This document shows positions 53,942 through 64,000 of a stretch of 64,000 nucleotides of DNA, piece by piece. Under the pieces are notes generated by a model. The model saw only the letters and a program-made list of their open reading frames with translations. It was not told the DNA's origin and ran no database searches. The stretch spans positions 124,001-188,000 of the forward strand of contig JAZKJV010000606.1 in NCBI GenBank assembly GCA_037367405.1, read 5' to 3'. Source of the stretch: Ottelia alismoides. Its lineage: Eukaryota; Streptophyta; Magnoliopsida; Alismatales; Hydrocharitaceae. Positions within the stretch are counted from its first letter, which is position 1; every line of letters begins with the position of its first letter. The position numbers and the translations under genes were made by a program.

Positions 53942-56900
53942 TGTAACATCCAGATCCGAATGAACTGAAGCTCCTGTCAAGAAAAGGATGTTGCAAGCAA
54001 GTTTGGATCTCCAAAGTGGAGATATTCAAAGGTACATATCTCTCTCCTCTTTGTTCTCATTAAAGTTAATGTTGAAGTTTCTAATTCAGTTTTTTTATGT
54101 TGCTGTCCATCGGGTATTTTATCTATTGTTGTATGTTAGATAAAGCCACAAATCCCTCCAAACTTAGAGGATCAAAGGTACAATCTTTCTCCCTCCTCTT
54201 GCTGCCTTCCATGCATGATTTAGCCTATAAAATTTTTATTACAAAAGCCTTCTAGGTACCTGGGGTTGGGACATAAAAATCTCTTAACTGAAATTATATT
54301 ATAAGAAAGTATTGGTCATATCAAACTCACAAATAAGCCAACTTTTAGTTCACCTGGACTTCATACTGGTTAATAGAGAAAAGGCTTTGATGTAATCAAC
54401 TCCATGCGTATAAGAGAATTCTTTTACCGAAAGCCCCTCTTTAAGCCAATCAAGCTTACCATCAAGTATATGCTCTATAGGAAATAACCACCGACAGGAA
54501 ACAAGAGTGACATTCAAAATAAAGGGCATGAGGTTAGAGGAGCATTCTTCTTATCATTCATGACCTGACTTCAGTTAGAGTTTTGTAATATATCAATATA
54601 ATCTCTTAGAATCAATACAGTTAACAGTATATTAATGGATTGCATTCGGGATCAGATAAGTCATTACTCGTAATAATTAGAGATAGAATGGTGAACACAT
54701 GATCTCACCCCTTCACATAGGGAAACCAACTGAGGTAAAGAAGCATCTTGAGCAATGTTTGATGAAGGGCTAGATTTGGATTGTTTATGAATTATGATTA
54801 TGCTGCACTATTGAAAGTTCACATTCCCACCACATGTAGAAATCTTAATCACGTTTATCTATACCATTGCAACTTTGTGTAAACTAGGTTGGGGGAGTGA
54901 TACCTTCTGAACAGATTTTTAGATAGAAGTTCGAAATTAGATGCATATGTCCATTGGCTACAATCGCTCGAAATCATAATCTACTGAGGATTGTTCAATT
55001 AGTGAAACTATTGCTTCACAAATGAACATTGTAAGCCTTACAACATATGACCCTGCTGCCGCATTTTTTTTTTATAAAAGACTATGGATGGGCTTATTAT
55101 GATCGACTTATATCTACCTATGAGACACTGCTCGAATAAGAGAGCTTAATCATCATAGGCAATCTCCTTGATGCCACTGGTTAATTTCACATGTACAAAC
55201 ATTGATCAGATTTAATATCTTACTTATATAGGAGCAAATATGATGATCTTCTGAGAATTCATCTTTTAAAATATTAGAACTCTTCTCTCAAAGTCAACAA
55301 ATGATTTCTCAAGATCTTTACGAATACGAAGTCATCAATCAATTGATCATCATGTATAGTCTACTATTCATACAATCATATATATATATATATATATCGG
55401 TTATTATGGCAAATGATCAGAAAACACCCCTCCTTTGATATCTCAACTGGAACTGGTACAATTGAGACATGATTCTTGTTTAGGTACCATATAAAACAAA
55501 ATGATAAAGACTAGCTAGATCCATATCCAAAGTATAGATGGCGATCTTACGATTTTAGAAATACTAAGATGTGACCACAAAGACCGATCATCTTCATAAA
55601 TTAATCTTTTAGGTATACTCTACTATTTATACATATCATCAAAGATAGGTAGTGACAAAATACCTAGAATTGTAAAGTCGACCATTGAAGAGATTGAGAA
55701 ATGATGGAGTAGATGAATAAGTGAAATCAATGCTGAATCATTTATATCAATAAGATCATTGATCAAAAAGACCTAGATCTGTACAATCAACCACATAAAG
55801 AATTAAGAAAGGGTGATGGATCAAGTCATTGATGACTGATAATTAAGAGTGCCAGTCATGGTGACCTTTACGCCTGACTGTGCGAGCGTGCGGTGACCCT
55901 CAGCTGGGCGGGAGATCAGGAAGCCCAGTTAGGGCAGCGACCGCTTAGTGCGCGGGTCTAGGATCCCAGTCTTTTTCTCGGGTTTTTTTCGCGAGCGCTC
56001 GCAGTTTTTACGCCTCTCTGGGATCCACAGGTTTTCTTTTAAAGATCAGTTCCGCTGACCCTTGTTCTTTAGGGTACCTAGGCTGGAGGACCCTTGTTTT
56101 TTTTCGAGCTTGTTAGCCCGTACGGGTCGGGCTGGTTTTTTTTAGAGCGACTTTTCGGAAAGTCTCTCTCACCCGTCTTAGTGGCGTAGTTTTGGAGTAG
56201 ACCTATCCCTCTATTGGACCGTCTTCCAATTAGAGGGCGAGACGGAAGAGCCTTTTGTAGGCTACTTCACCACTTGAGTTTTGTTTATTTTTCGCCAGCA
56301 GACTTGGCGATGCTACATCCGAATCATCCATGTATACATCTGAATCCTCTATGGCTACATCTGAATCAGTTACAGGTGAATTTGGAAAAGTTACATTTGA
56401 GATTGGGTTGAGTCACAAATGAGTTTGGCTAAAGTTGAGATGAATTACAGTTGAGTTGGTTTCATGGAAGCTTGGTTACAGTTAAGTTGGTTGTAGTTGT
56501 GCTAGTTACTTTTCCGCCAGTAATTCTTGATGAAGAGAAAAGATCAGTTTATGAAAATCATCCTTATCATATTTCGATCTACTACCACAGCCGTTCGAAA
56601 TAGCTAGTGGACGTGTTGGGAACTTAGTTAGGATGCATTTTACTCCACCGCATGCTATGGAGGCACCCCAACCCTAAGGCTTCTTTACTGCCTTAGAGTC
56701 ATAGTGTGAGGTCTTATCTAGACCAAGACCACAGACTATCCACGAAGCTTGAGAAATTCAATATGAAAAGAATCAAAACATTAGACTCATCATCTACACT
56801 TCCTATGATCTATCCTCATGAGTCACAAACATCAAAATAGACCCGAATCATCTCGACCATGTCAATCATTAAATACTCAAGATATCATGGTCAATTCAAT

Positions 56901-57739
56901 CATGATAGCCATTGAATAAATCATTGGAACATGAAATTGATGGGGAAGAATGGAAATCATATACAGTTTTATACTGGAGTCACATCTTAGAATCATAATA
57001 TGAGGTCACACTCAGATCAAGATCCCAGATTGTCCACCAAATCTGATTGATTGAATAAAAACCAAGAAGAAAGACTCAACATCCACATCTCAAGATCCAT
57101 TAAACATGATTTATAATTAATTAAAAGGTGACAGTTTAAATATGGATCTTATAATCTTTGTATAAAAATGATTAATATGGGTAATTAATGTAGGATGAGT
57201 AGAATGGGGTTTTACATACCAAACAACTTAGAAAGCATGTTTCAATGCAAGTAGCTCTAAAAATTTAATTGTCAAAGCCCCTTTTACTTGCTTTCTTTTG
57301 GAGCCACTAAATTTCCTGTTATTTTTAATTAATTAAGCTTTACTCAACATTTGTTGATGTTATTTTCTCCCTATTCCATGGATTGCAGGCATAATACCTG
57401 CACCGTTGTATTGGGAGAGTTGAATGTCAGTTTCTGAAGCAAAACATACCAGGTATGTATGTTATAATTTTGTTCAAGGATATTATAAATGCTTTTATTT
57501 CTCTTCTGATAAAATTGGGATGCATGTACATAATGCAATTTCTGTTGTTACATGTTAACTGCTATGGAATTTATGCAATATAAGTGTGACATGTTATAAT
57601 TCTGTGGCCTGTTAGTTATTGTGAATGTCATAAAAAAAATTTCCCCTAATTTTCAGTACTCTAATGTGGTCCTTAGCGAATATGATACTACGACTGATAT
57701 GTAAACGGGTTTCCCAGATCCGCGGGAGCGGGCCTCACA
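53942..57739 (+). repeat. 5' LTR of gypsy G, 3.8 kb
   Basis: TGTAACATCCAG...GCCTCACA. Most of it is AT-rich without coding. The GC-rich block lies at about 55855-56300, and an AT dinucleotide run at about 55378-55400. It is highly similar to the solo LTR at 43888-47668. Small ORFs within it are treated as chance. Confidence 0.9.
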
Positions 57740-57742
57740 GTT

Positions 57743-57754
57743 TGGTATCAGAGC
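57743..57754 (+). other. Primer-binding site of gypsy G
   Basis: TGGTATCAGAGC three bases after the LTR end at 57739, matching initiator-methionine tRNA. Confidence 0.92.
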
Positions 57755-57995
57755 AGTGGTACCCTGCTACATACATTCGTAGTATTATAGTTCCGATTGC
57801 ATTAATAATCAGATAGCGACGGTCCTCTGACTTGTCGCGAGTCTGAAGGGGAAATATGACATTCAAAATCAATGACCACATATGTCACCAATTGCAACTT
57901 ATTTCCATATTGTATCCCAAAAGAGAAAAAGAATAATAGAAATATCTGCGAACATCAACTATTGTAATCACGGATATTGGTTTTTATACAGAACC

Positions 57996-58535
57996 ATGTC
58001 GTCTAGTGCCGACCTTTCTATCTTTTTAATTGATTCTGGAGCAATGAATGAACTTTGAATTTCTAACTTCAGTAGCTAAAGGTGTAGATGCCCTAGATCA
58101 TCCTCGTCACATTATGGGCCATGTGGCTAATTGATCATCATAAGACTAATAGTCGGATAGCTACCAATGTTGATTGGTGGACTTGAGATGATAGCAGACT
58201 GTCTGCTACTACAACTCAACAAGTTTGACCTAACTTTTGGTATGGATTGAATGCCAGATCATCATGCCATGAGTAATTATTTCATGAAGACGATTGTTTT
58301 TAGGATTCCGGACTTATCCGAGATTACCTATAAGGGTACATTACATGTCTCCAAAATGGAGTATATCTCAGTGTTGAAAGCTCGAAGACTTGTTGATGAG
58401 GAATGTGATTCATATCTAGCAATTGTTCGAGAGACATCTAAGGGAGAGCCGATGGCTCGAGACATCAGGATAGTGTCAGATTACCCTGATGTGTTTTCAA
58501 ATGATTTGCCAGATTTACTGTCTGAGAGAGATTGA
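57996..58535 (+). pseudogene. Gypsy G protease
   Basis: A short frame MSSSADLSIFLIDSGA leads straight from the ATG near 57997 into the active-site motif IDSGA, where gag should intervene. The continuation at 58251-58535 matches the gypsy L protease end (FRIPDLSEITYKGT; SDYPDVFSNDLPDLL). Stops follow the active site and at 58535. Confidence 0.85.
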
Positions 58536-59390
58536 GTTCGAGATCACATTACTACCAGATAGACAACCAGTCTCGATGGCTCCGTATCTCATGTCACTGG
58601 TTGAGTTGGGAAAGTTGAAGATGCGATTGCATGAGTCACTTGATTTAGGTTTCATAAGACTGGACACGTCACCTTTGGGTGCTCAAGTTCTTCCGTCAGA
58701 AAGGACAGATCGATGAGATTATGCATAGATTACAGACAACTGAACAAGAAAATCGTGAAGAATCAATATCCTATGCCAAACATTGATGATCTGTTTGATC
58801 AGCTATATGGATCTTCGATGTTTTCAAAGATCGATCTCCGGTCTATCTACCATTAGCTGAAGATTCAGGAGTCAAATATTCCGAAAATAACATTCAGGAC
58901 TCGATATGGACATTATGAGTTTGATATGATGCCATTTAGGCTCATGAATACACATTCAGCATTCACGGACATGATAAACAAGATTATTCTATCTATACTT
59001 GGACAAGTTTGTAATTGTATGCATTGACGATGTGTTGATATATTCTCGAAAGGAATAGGGATCACATCAATGATGTTCCGATATATTCTTGAAATAAATG
59101 GAATCATGCAAATGATCTAAAGATAGTCCTTGACATACTTCAATAGTACAAGTTGTATATCAAGTTGAGCAAATGTGAGTTCTAATTATCCCATGTCTCA
59201 TTACTTGGGCATGCCATTTCTGGAGCAGGTATCGCAGTTGACCCTGCGAAAATTGAGATAGTCATGTCTTGAGAGCAACCCAAGAAAATCACTCAGATTC
59301 ATATCTTCCTTGGACTAGTGGCCTATTACATATGCTTTCTCGGTAGTTTTTCCTGAGTCATTCTTTTCTGACACGATTGACACAGAAGAG
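58536..59390 (+). pseudogene. Gypsy G reverse transcriptase
   Basis: Pieces in several frames: IEFEITLLPDRQPVSMAPYL, then [20 protein letters not shown] (58714), then FRTRYGHYEFDMMPF, then the catalytic KFVIVCIDDVLIYSR around 59003-59047. Stops and frame changes make it inactive. Confidence 0.88.
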
Positions 59391-59866
59391 AGATCCTTTC
59401 ATTTAGAATGATCCATATAAACAAGCCTTCAGGACACTGAAGGAAATATTGACGACTGCGAATATACTTGCACTTCCTTCAGACACTCAGGATTATGGTG
59501 TATATACAGATGCTTCAAGAGAAGATTTAGGAACAATTATGATGCAACCAGGTCAAGTGATTGTTTATGCATCACGTCAATTGGGACCACATGAGAAGAA
59601 TTAATCCATCCATGGCTTGGAGTTGGTGGCGGTTGTCTTCTCTAAAAAAAAATTGCCGTCACTATCTCTATGAGGTGAATTTTGATATCTTCATAAATCG
59701 CAAGCGTTTGAAATACATCTATGATCTGAAAGAGCTAAACATGAGACAACATTGGTTATTTGAACTACTGAAGGATTTTGAGTACACGATCTCTTACCAT
59801 TCTGATAAAGGAAACGTGGTGGCAGATGCGCTTAGAAGGAAAGCTCGCGCATATACGACAAACTAG
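59391..59866 (+). pseudogene. Gypsy G RNase H
   Basis: YTDASREDLGTIMMQPGQVI, then YASRQLGPHEKN, then the 59561-59866 frame with INRKRLKYIYDLKELNMRQH, WLFELLKDFEYTISYH and GNVVADALRRKA, the conserved end of gypsy RNase H. Confidence 0.9.
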
Positions 59867-61000
59867 CTATATACATGAGATATACTCGTAACTTTGACTA
59901 ATTGACATCCTCATAAGAGTGCGTTTACATCTACTGTCATACCTCCGTGATTCAGCGGTCTTTGGGATTGCATAATATAAGGATACATGACACTCCTTGA
60001 ATTTGAGACAGATGCATGCGTGCCATCAAGGACAAACGTGATGATTTTGTGGGGACTAAGTCTATTTTGTGGAAGGTTGGCTGGGTAATTGCGCCCAACA
60101 ATGAGCAGTTACGCAGAGATATTTTTGATAAGGCACACAATTCACGATTGTCTTTTCTTCTTGGCAGCAAAAAGATGTACCGGGATCTAGGTCTACATTC
60201 TGGCAGGACCGAATGAAGTGAGATGCAACATGTCATGTTAGCAAGTGCATGATCTATTAGATGGTCAAGGCTGAACATAAGAGACCACCATGATTATTAC
60301 AGTATCTCCCCTTACTCGAATAAAAGTGGAAGAGTACTTTTATGGATTTTGTCACGGGACTAGTAAAGACAGTAGGTGATCACGATGCTATTGGGATGTT
60401 GACAGATTCCAAGTCAGTCCATTTCATACATATCAACATGACCTACACTACATCTAGGCTGACTAGATTACATGTGCAAAAAAAACATTATCAAATTTTA
60501 TGATATACCACATGGGGTAGTGTCTGATGGAGACTCGAGGTTTATATCTCACTACTGGTACCGGCTTATGTCAACACCACAGACAGAGCTGAAGATGAGT
60601 TCTGCATACGATACACAATGTGTTATTCAGACACTTGAGGATTTGCTACGTGCATGTACTCTAGAGTAGAAATGATTCTGGAAGGACCACCTGTCATTGG
60701 TAGAACTCCCGCACAACGATAGTCATTATTCCAGTATTGGTATGGCATCATTCGAAGCCCTATACGGACGGAGATTTCTCGCACCTCTCAGTGGGCGTAA
60801 GGTAGGTGAACATACTCTTTACTCCGTAGATCTCTTCGGGAAGGGACTACGAGGACTGTTGATCGATCTTGTAAAGGAAATGCTTCTGATGACTCAAAGC
60901 TGCTAGAAGAGCTATGCAGACCGTCAGAAAAGAAATTTGGAGTTTCATGTAATTCGATCCTCTTCTCTTAATCGATTCAAATTGTAACTTATCAATATTT
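59867..61000 (+). pseudogene. Gypsy G integrase
   Basis: The zinc-binding region near 60090-60260 is degraded (NNEQLRRDIFDKAHNSRLSF). The core begins with KWKSTFMDFVTGL near 60325. FYDIPHGVVSDGDSRFISHY (60490) carries the middle catalytic aspartate, and later come LVELPHNDSHYSSIGMASFE and ALYGRRFLAPLS (60695-60790). Broken by frameshifts and a stop. Confidence 0.87.
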
Positions 61001-61440
61001 AACTTAATCCTTCATATTGATGGAAATTCCTGAAAACACAAGAAGGAGATTGAGTGTTTCTACGAGTATCTCCCATGAAGGGAGTACAGAGATTTGGTGC
61101 TCATAGCAAGTTGACACCACGATACGTTGGATTATTTGAAATTTTTAGTCGTATGTGTAAGGTGGTCTATTGAGTAACCCTTTCTCCACACCTATCAATT
61201 TAAGGAATTACGAGTACGACCTTCACCACGTCATCAGCTACGAGAACCTTGACGTGGAGTCAAATTTGATTTACAAAGAGAAGGTCAGTACAAATACTCG
61301 ATGATGTTGTGGAAAAAAAAGCTTCACAACAAAGAAATTCTCCTAATAAAGGTGCTATGGCACCGGCATGACGTCAAAGAGGCAACATGGAAGACAAAAG
61401 TGGATATGCGGGCACGATACCCACAACTCTTTCAGGTAAT
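61001..61440 (+). pseudogene. Gypsy G integrase tail with chromodomain-like motif
   Basis: After a linker, the segment around 61320-61440 reads LIKVLWHRHDVKEATWKTKV and RARYPQLFQ. This is the pattern seen at the end of chromovirus-type gypsy integrases, where it may direct insertion to particular chromatin. The match is a short motif in a broken frame, so the lineage stays tentative. Confidence 0.65.
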
Positions 61441-61617
61441 TGTCAAAACAAGCCCATTTAATTATATATATTGAAAGAACACGGCTTGTTTTCCCTTTGA
61501 GGTTATTATGGGTTCAAAACCCTTTGAAGTTTTTATGGCCAGATAAGATCCAAACAAGACACAAAGTGACCTTGACCCGAGTCTCGAGGACGAGACTCCC
61601 TTTGAAGTTTTTGTATC
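61441..61617 (+). other. Gypsy G 3' untranslated region
   Basis: Contains two copies of CCCTTTGAAGTTTTT (about 61520 and 61607) and a purine-rich CTCGAGGACGAGA near 61591. No clean polypurine tract directly abuts the LTR. Confidence 0.5.
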
Positions 61618-62475
61618 TGTAACATCCGGATCCGAATGAACTGAAGCTCCTGTCAAGAAAAGGATGTTGCAAGCAAGTTTGGATCTCCAAAGTGGAGATT
61701 TTCAAAGGTACATATCTCTTTCCTCTTTGTTCTCATTAAAGTTAATGTTGAAGTTTCTAATTCAGTTTTTTTTTATGTTGCTGTCCATCAGGTATTTTAT
61801 CTATTGTTGTATGTTAGATAAAGCCACAAATCCCTCCAAACTTAGAGGATCAAAGGTACAATCTTTCTCCCTCCTCTTGCTGCCTTCCATGCATGATTTA
61901 ACTTATAAAATTTTTATTACAAAAGCCTTCTAGGTACGTGGGGTTGGGACATAAAAATCTCTTAACTGAAATTATATTATAAGCAAGTATTGGTCATATC
62001 AAACTTACAAATAAGCCAACTTTTGGTTCACTTGGACTTCATACTGGTTAATAGAGAAAAGTCTTTGATGTGATCAACTCCATGCGTATAAGAGAATTCT
62101 TTTACTGAAAGCCCCTCTTTAAACCAATCAAGCTTACCATCAAGTGTATGCTCTATAGGAAATAACCACCGACAGGAAACAAGAGTGACATTCAAAATAA
62201 AGGGCATGAGGTTAGAGGATTATTCTTCTTATCATTCATGACCTGACTTCAGTTAGAGTTTTGTAATATATCAATATAATCTCTTAGAATCAATACAGTT
62301 AACAGTAAATGGATTGCATTCGGGATCAGATAAGTCATTACTCGTAATAATTAGAGATAGAATGGTGAACACATGATCTCACCCCTTCACATAGGGAAAC
62401 CAACTGAGATAAAGAAGCATCTTGAGCAATGTTTGATGAAGGGCTAGATTTGGATTGTTTATGAATTATGATTAT
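61618..62475 (+). repeat. 3' LTR of gypsy G, first 858 bp
   Basis: TGTAACATCCGGATCC onward, matching 53942-54790 closely. It is cut at 62475 by the hAT transposon; the rest is outside the window. Confidence 0.9.
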
Positions 62476-62635
62476 CAAGGTTCAGAAATTCGGCCTAGGC
62501 GGCCGCATATGCGGCCGCATATGCGGAGGCGGTACATATAGCGCACCGCATATGTCCTGTGCGGTTGTTATGCGCTAAAAGCGCCTACGCGGTCCGCTTA
62601 ATCCGCATATGCGGCCGCATATGTGATAGAATTTC
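62476..62635 (+). repeat. hAT terminus and subterminal CGCATATGCGG repeats
   Basis: The motif GCGGCCGCATATGCGG and shorter forms (CCGCATATG, GCATATGCGG) occur about five times in 62500-62632, many palindromic. Subterminal repeats of this kind in hAT elements are usually transposase binding sites; that role is inferred here. Confidence 0.75.
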
Positions 62636-63775
62636 TTACCCGATAAAAAGGCCAGAACCCGATTAACCCTCAAACCCTCCGCCTAAAACCCGATCCCCCA
62701 ACCCCTCGCGATCGACTCCTTTTCTCCCCCAACCCCTCGCGATCCTCGAAATCGAATAGCCCTAAACCCTCCGCCTCTCCGCCTCTGGCCTGCTGCGCGG
62801 CTGCGCCCCTCCCCCTCCGGTGTTCTCCAAGTTCCATCACCTCGTGCGTGCTCCTCCGCCTCCGCCTCGTGCGTGCTCCTCCGCCTCCAGCAGCAGGTAT
62901 CACCTCCGCCTCCAGATAGTTCCATTTTCCTTGATCTTTGTTTGTTTATATTGCTTCCTTGTCCTTTGTATTTTTGTTTTAAAAGGGTATTTTGGGGATG
63001 TAGTCAGTATTATTTGGGTTTGGACCAATTCCTTGGTATGGTCCTAACAATCCAATTTTTCAAACTACAAGTTGTGACTTTGGTATGATTTCATTGCACT
63101 TATTTGATCTGTTTAAGCAATTTTAAGGTTCCAATAAACTTGCTCATATGACTTGGCTATCATTGAGAATGGTCAAACCTTAAATAGTTATCACATCCTT
63201 CCCATGTCGCCAATAGTCAAGTGTAGTGGAGCTGATGGTTGAAAGGGTAATGGGTGAAGAGTGCTTAGTAATGCTAGCTTTATATCGAGAAGGGTTGGTA
63301 TAAATTGTACTCTGGACCGTTGTTTCTACCAAGTTCTCCAATGATAGGATTCTGTAGCTGTTAATATGCAAACAATACAATTTTTACTGTCTTCTATCGT
63401 TCTCCATGATAGATGAATACCTCTTTTCATCCTTGCACTTTGATATTTAGTGAAGAAAACACCGGGAACCTGGAAATGTGATGCCAAAATGCAAAATGTT
63501 GTTCTTTTTCTGCACAAATAGAATCTGTAAATGTTTTAATTATCTTGGTCGATAATTATTCAATTTTGAGTTTTTTAATCTTTGTATTCTTTTCAGTGAT
63601 TTGTGTTATGGATCAACACATTGCGATTTTTTTATGGGACTGAACGCTTTAATTAGTGGACTTAAAAAGACATAACGTCTATTGGTTTGTCATTGGAGGT
63701 GCATATATCTTATAAGGAAAATGGAACTTTTATTTTGTATAGGTTTTTTAATATTTTTCATGTGTTTAGGTTATC
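62636..63775 (+). other. hAT 5' untranslated exon(s) and intron
   Basis: A GC-rich stretch (62660-62895) with CCTCCGCCTC repeats ends in a possible donor CAGCAG|GTATCACC at 62896. AT-rich sequence follows, up to a possible acceptor TGTGTTTAG|GTTATC just before the ATG at 63776. ORFs in between match nothing. The exon/intron reading is inference from composition and splice-like sites. Confidence 0.5.
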
Positions 63776-64000
63776 ATGGATTCGGAACCAACACATGTTG
63801 AGGAACATGTGCTTTTTACTCCACCTGGGTCTACCGATCCGGGATGGAAATATGCTTATCTCATGGAGAAGACCGATCCGAATTCTGTGACATGTCCGCT
63901 TGTGTGGCAAGGTCTTGAAAGGAGGAATTAATCGAATGAAACAACACCTTGGACACATCAAGGGGAATTGCAAAGCATGTCTAAAGGCTAACGATGAAGT
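63776..64000 (+). pseudogene. hAT transposase N-terminus with BED zinc finger (frameshifted, partial)
   Basis: The frame from ATG 63776 reads MDSEPTHVEEHVLFTPPGST, then DPGWKYAYLMEKTDPNSVTC, the usual lead into a BED finger. After CPL the frame shifts by one base. In the other frame it continues KVLKGGINRMKQHLGHIKGN followed by CKACLKAND. C-X2-C and the QH...C parts are present once both frames are considered. The one extra base near 63902 (or a sequencing error) leads to a stop at about 63929. The DNA-binding N-terminus would recognise the element ends; the catalytic domain is beyond the window. Confidence 0.78.

Larger units (their letters stand above)
53942..62475 (+). mobile_element. Gypsy G: gag-less Ty3/gypsy element with 3.8-kb LTR
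   Basis: 5' LTR 53942-57739, primer-binding site 57743, then protease, RT, RNase H, integrase and a chromodomain-like end, and a 3' LTR from 61618 that is interrupted at 62475 by a hAT transposon. The left flank GATAC (53937-53941) should be half of the target duplication; the other half is not in the window. There is no gag between the leader and the protease. Confidence 0.9.
62476..64000 (+). mobile_element. hAT transposon, 5' part
   Basis: Starts at the point where the gypsy LTR is interrupted, with a CAAGGTTCAGAAATTCGG terminus. It has GC-rich subterminal repeats, a 5' untranslated exon and intron, and the start of a transposase with a BED-type zinc finger. The likely target duplication half is ATGATTAT (62468-62475). 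The other end lies outside the window. Confidence 0.78.

Overview
The window is from the nuclear genome of a flowering plant, probably a large, repeat-rich one. The evidence is the mix of Ty1/copia, Ty3/gypsy, L1 and RTE LINEs, MULE and hAT elements, primer-binding sites matching plant initiator-methionine tRNA, and one intron-bounded exon of a plant gene. Nothing bacterial or viral is present, and almost the whole window is nested transposable elements.

The only host coding sequence I can support is one clean internal exon at 12724-13055 (+) of the mitochondrial FAD-dependent glycerol-3-phosphate dehydrogenase (SDP6 type). I find no other exon of it, so either the neighbouring introns are very large or this is a gene fragment.

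Layout. 1-4226: minus-strand gypsy element with a 2.9 kb LTR, inserted in a plus-strand copia (A). 4793-7568: complete non-autonomous LTR element with intact ends. 8283-9440: RTE LINE. 9815-12216: 5'-truncated L1 LINE (a). 12724-13055: SDP6 exon. 13578-19229: near full-length dead L1 (b) with a 15-bp target duplication. 19245-20038 and 34634-35853: an old plus-strand copia (H), split by minus-strand copia B (20039-34628). B contains a triplicated segment, a TATCG-rich MITE, a MULE and LINE c, and LINE c is itself split by a 4.06 kb solo gypsy LTR. 35854-53676: minus-strand copia C, split by a solo SIRE-like LTR (F). F holds a hAT MITE and the relatively intact copia D. D holds the non-autonomous element E, and E's 3' LTR holds a second solo gypsy LTR. 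53677-53941: an LTR relic. 53942-62475: gypsy G with a 3.8 kb 5' LTR; its 3' LTR is interrupted by the 5' end of a hAT transposon that runs off the window.

Insertion order can be read from target-site duplications and agrees with LTR divergence where I counted it: copia B about 11%, D about 2.7%, E (inside D) about 1.5%. The most unusual features are a gypsy family lacking gag with 2.9-4.1 kb LTRs carrying a conserved GC-rich block, element E with a proline-rich ORF starting directly after its primer-binding site, and a MULE whose termini are built of a 15-bp motif repeated every ~30 bp.
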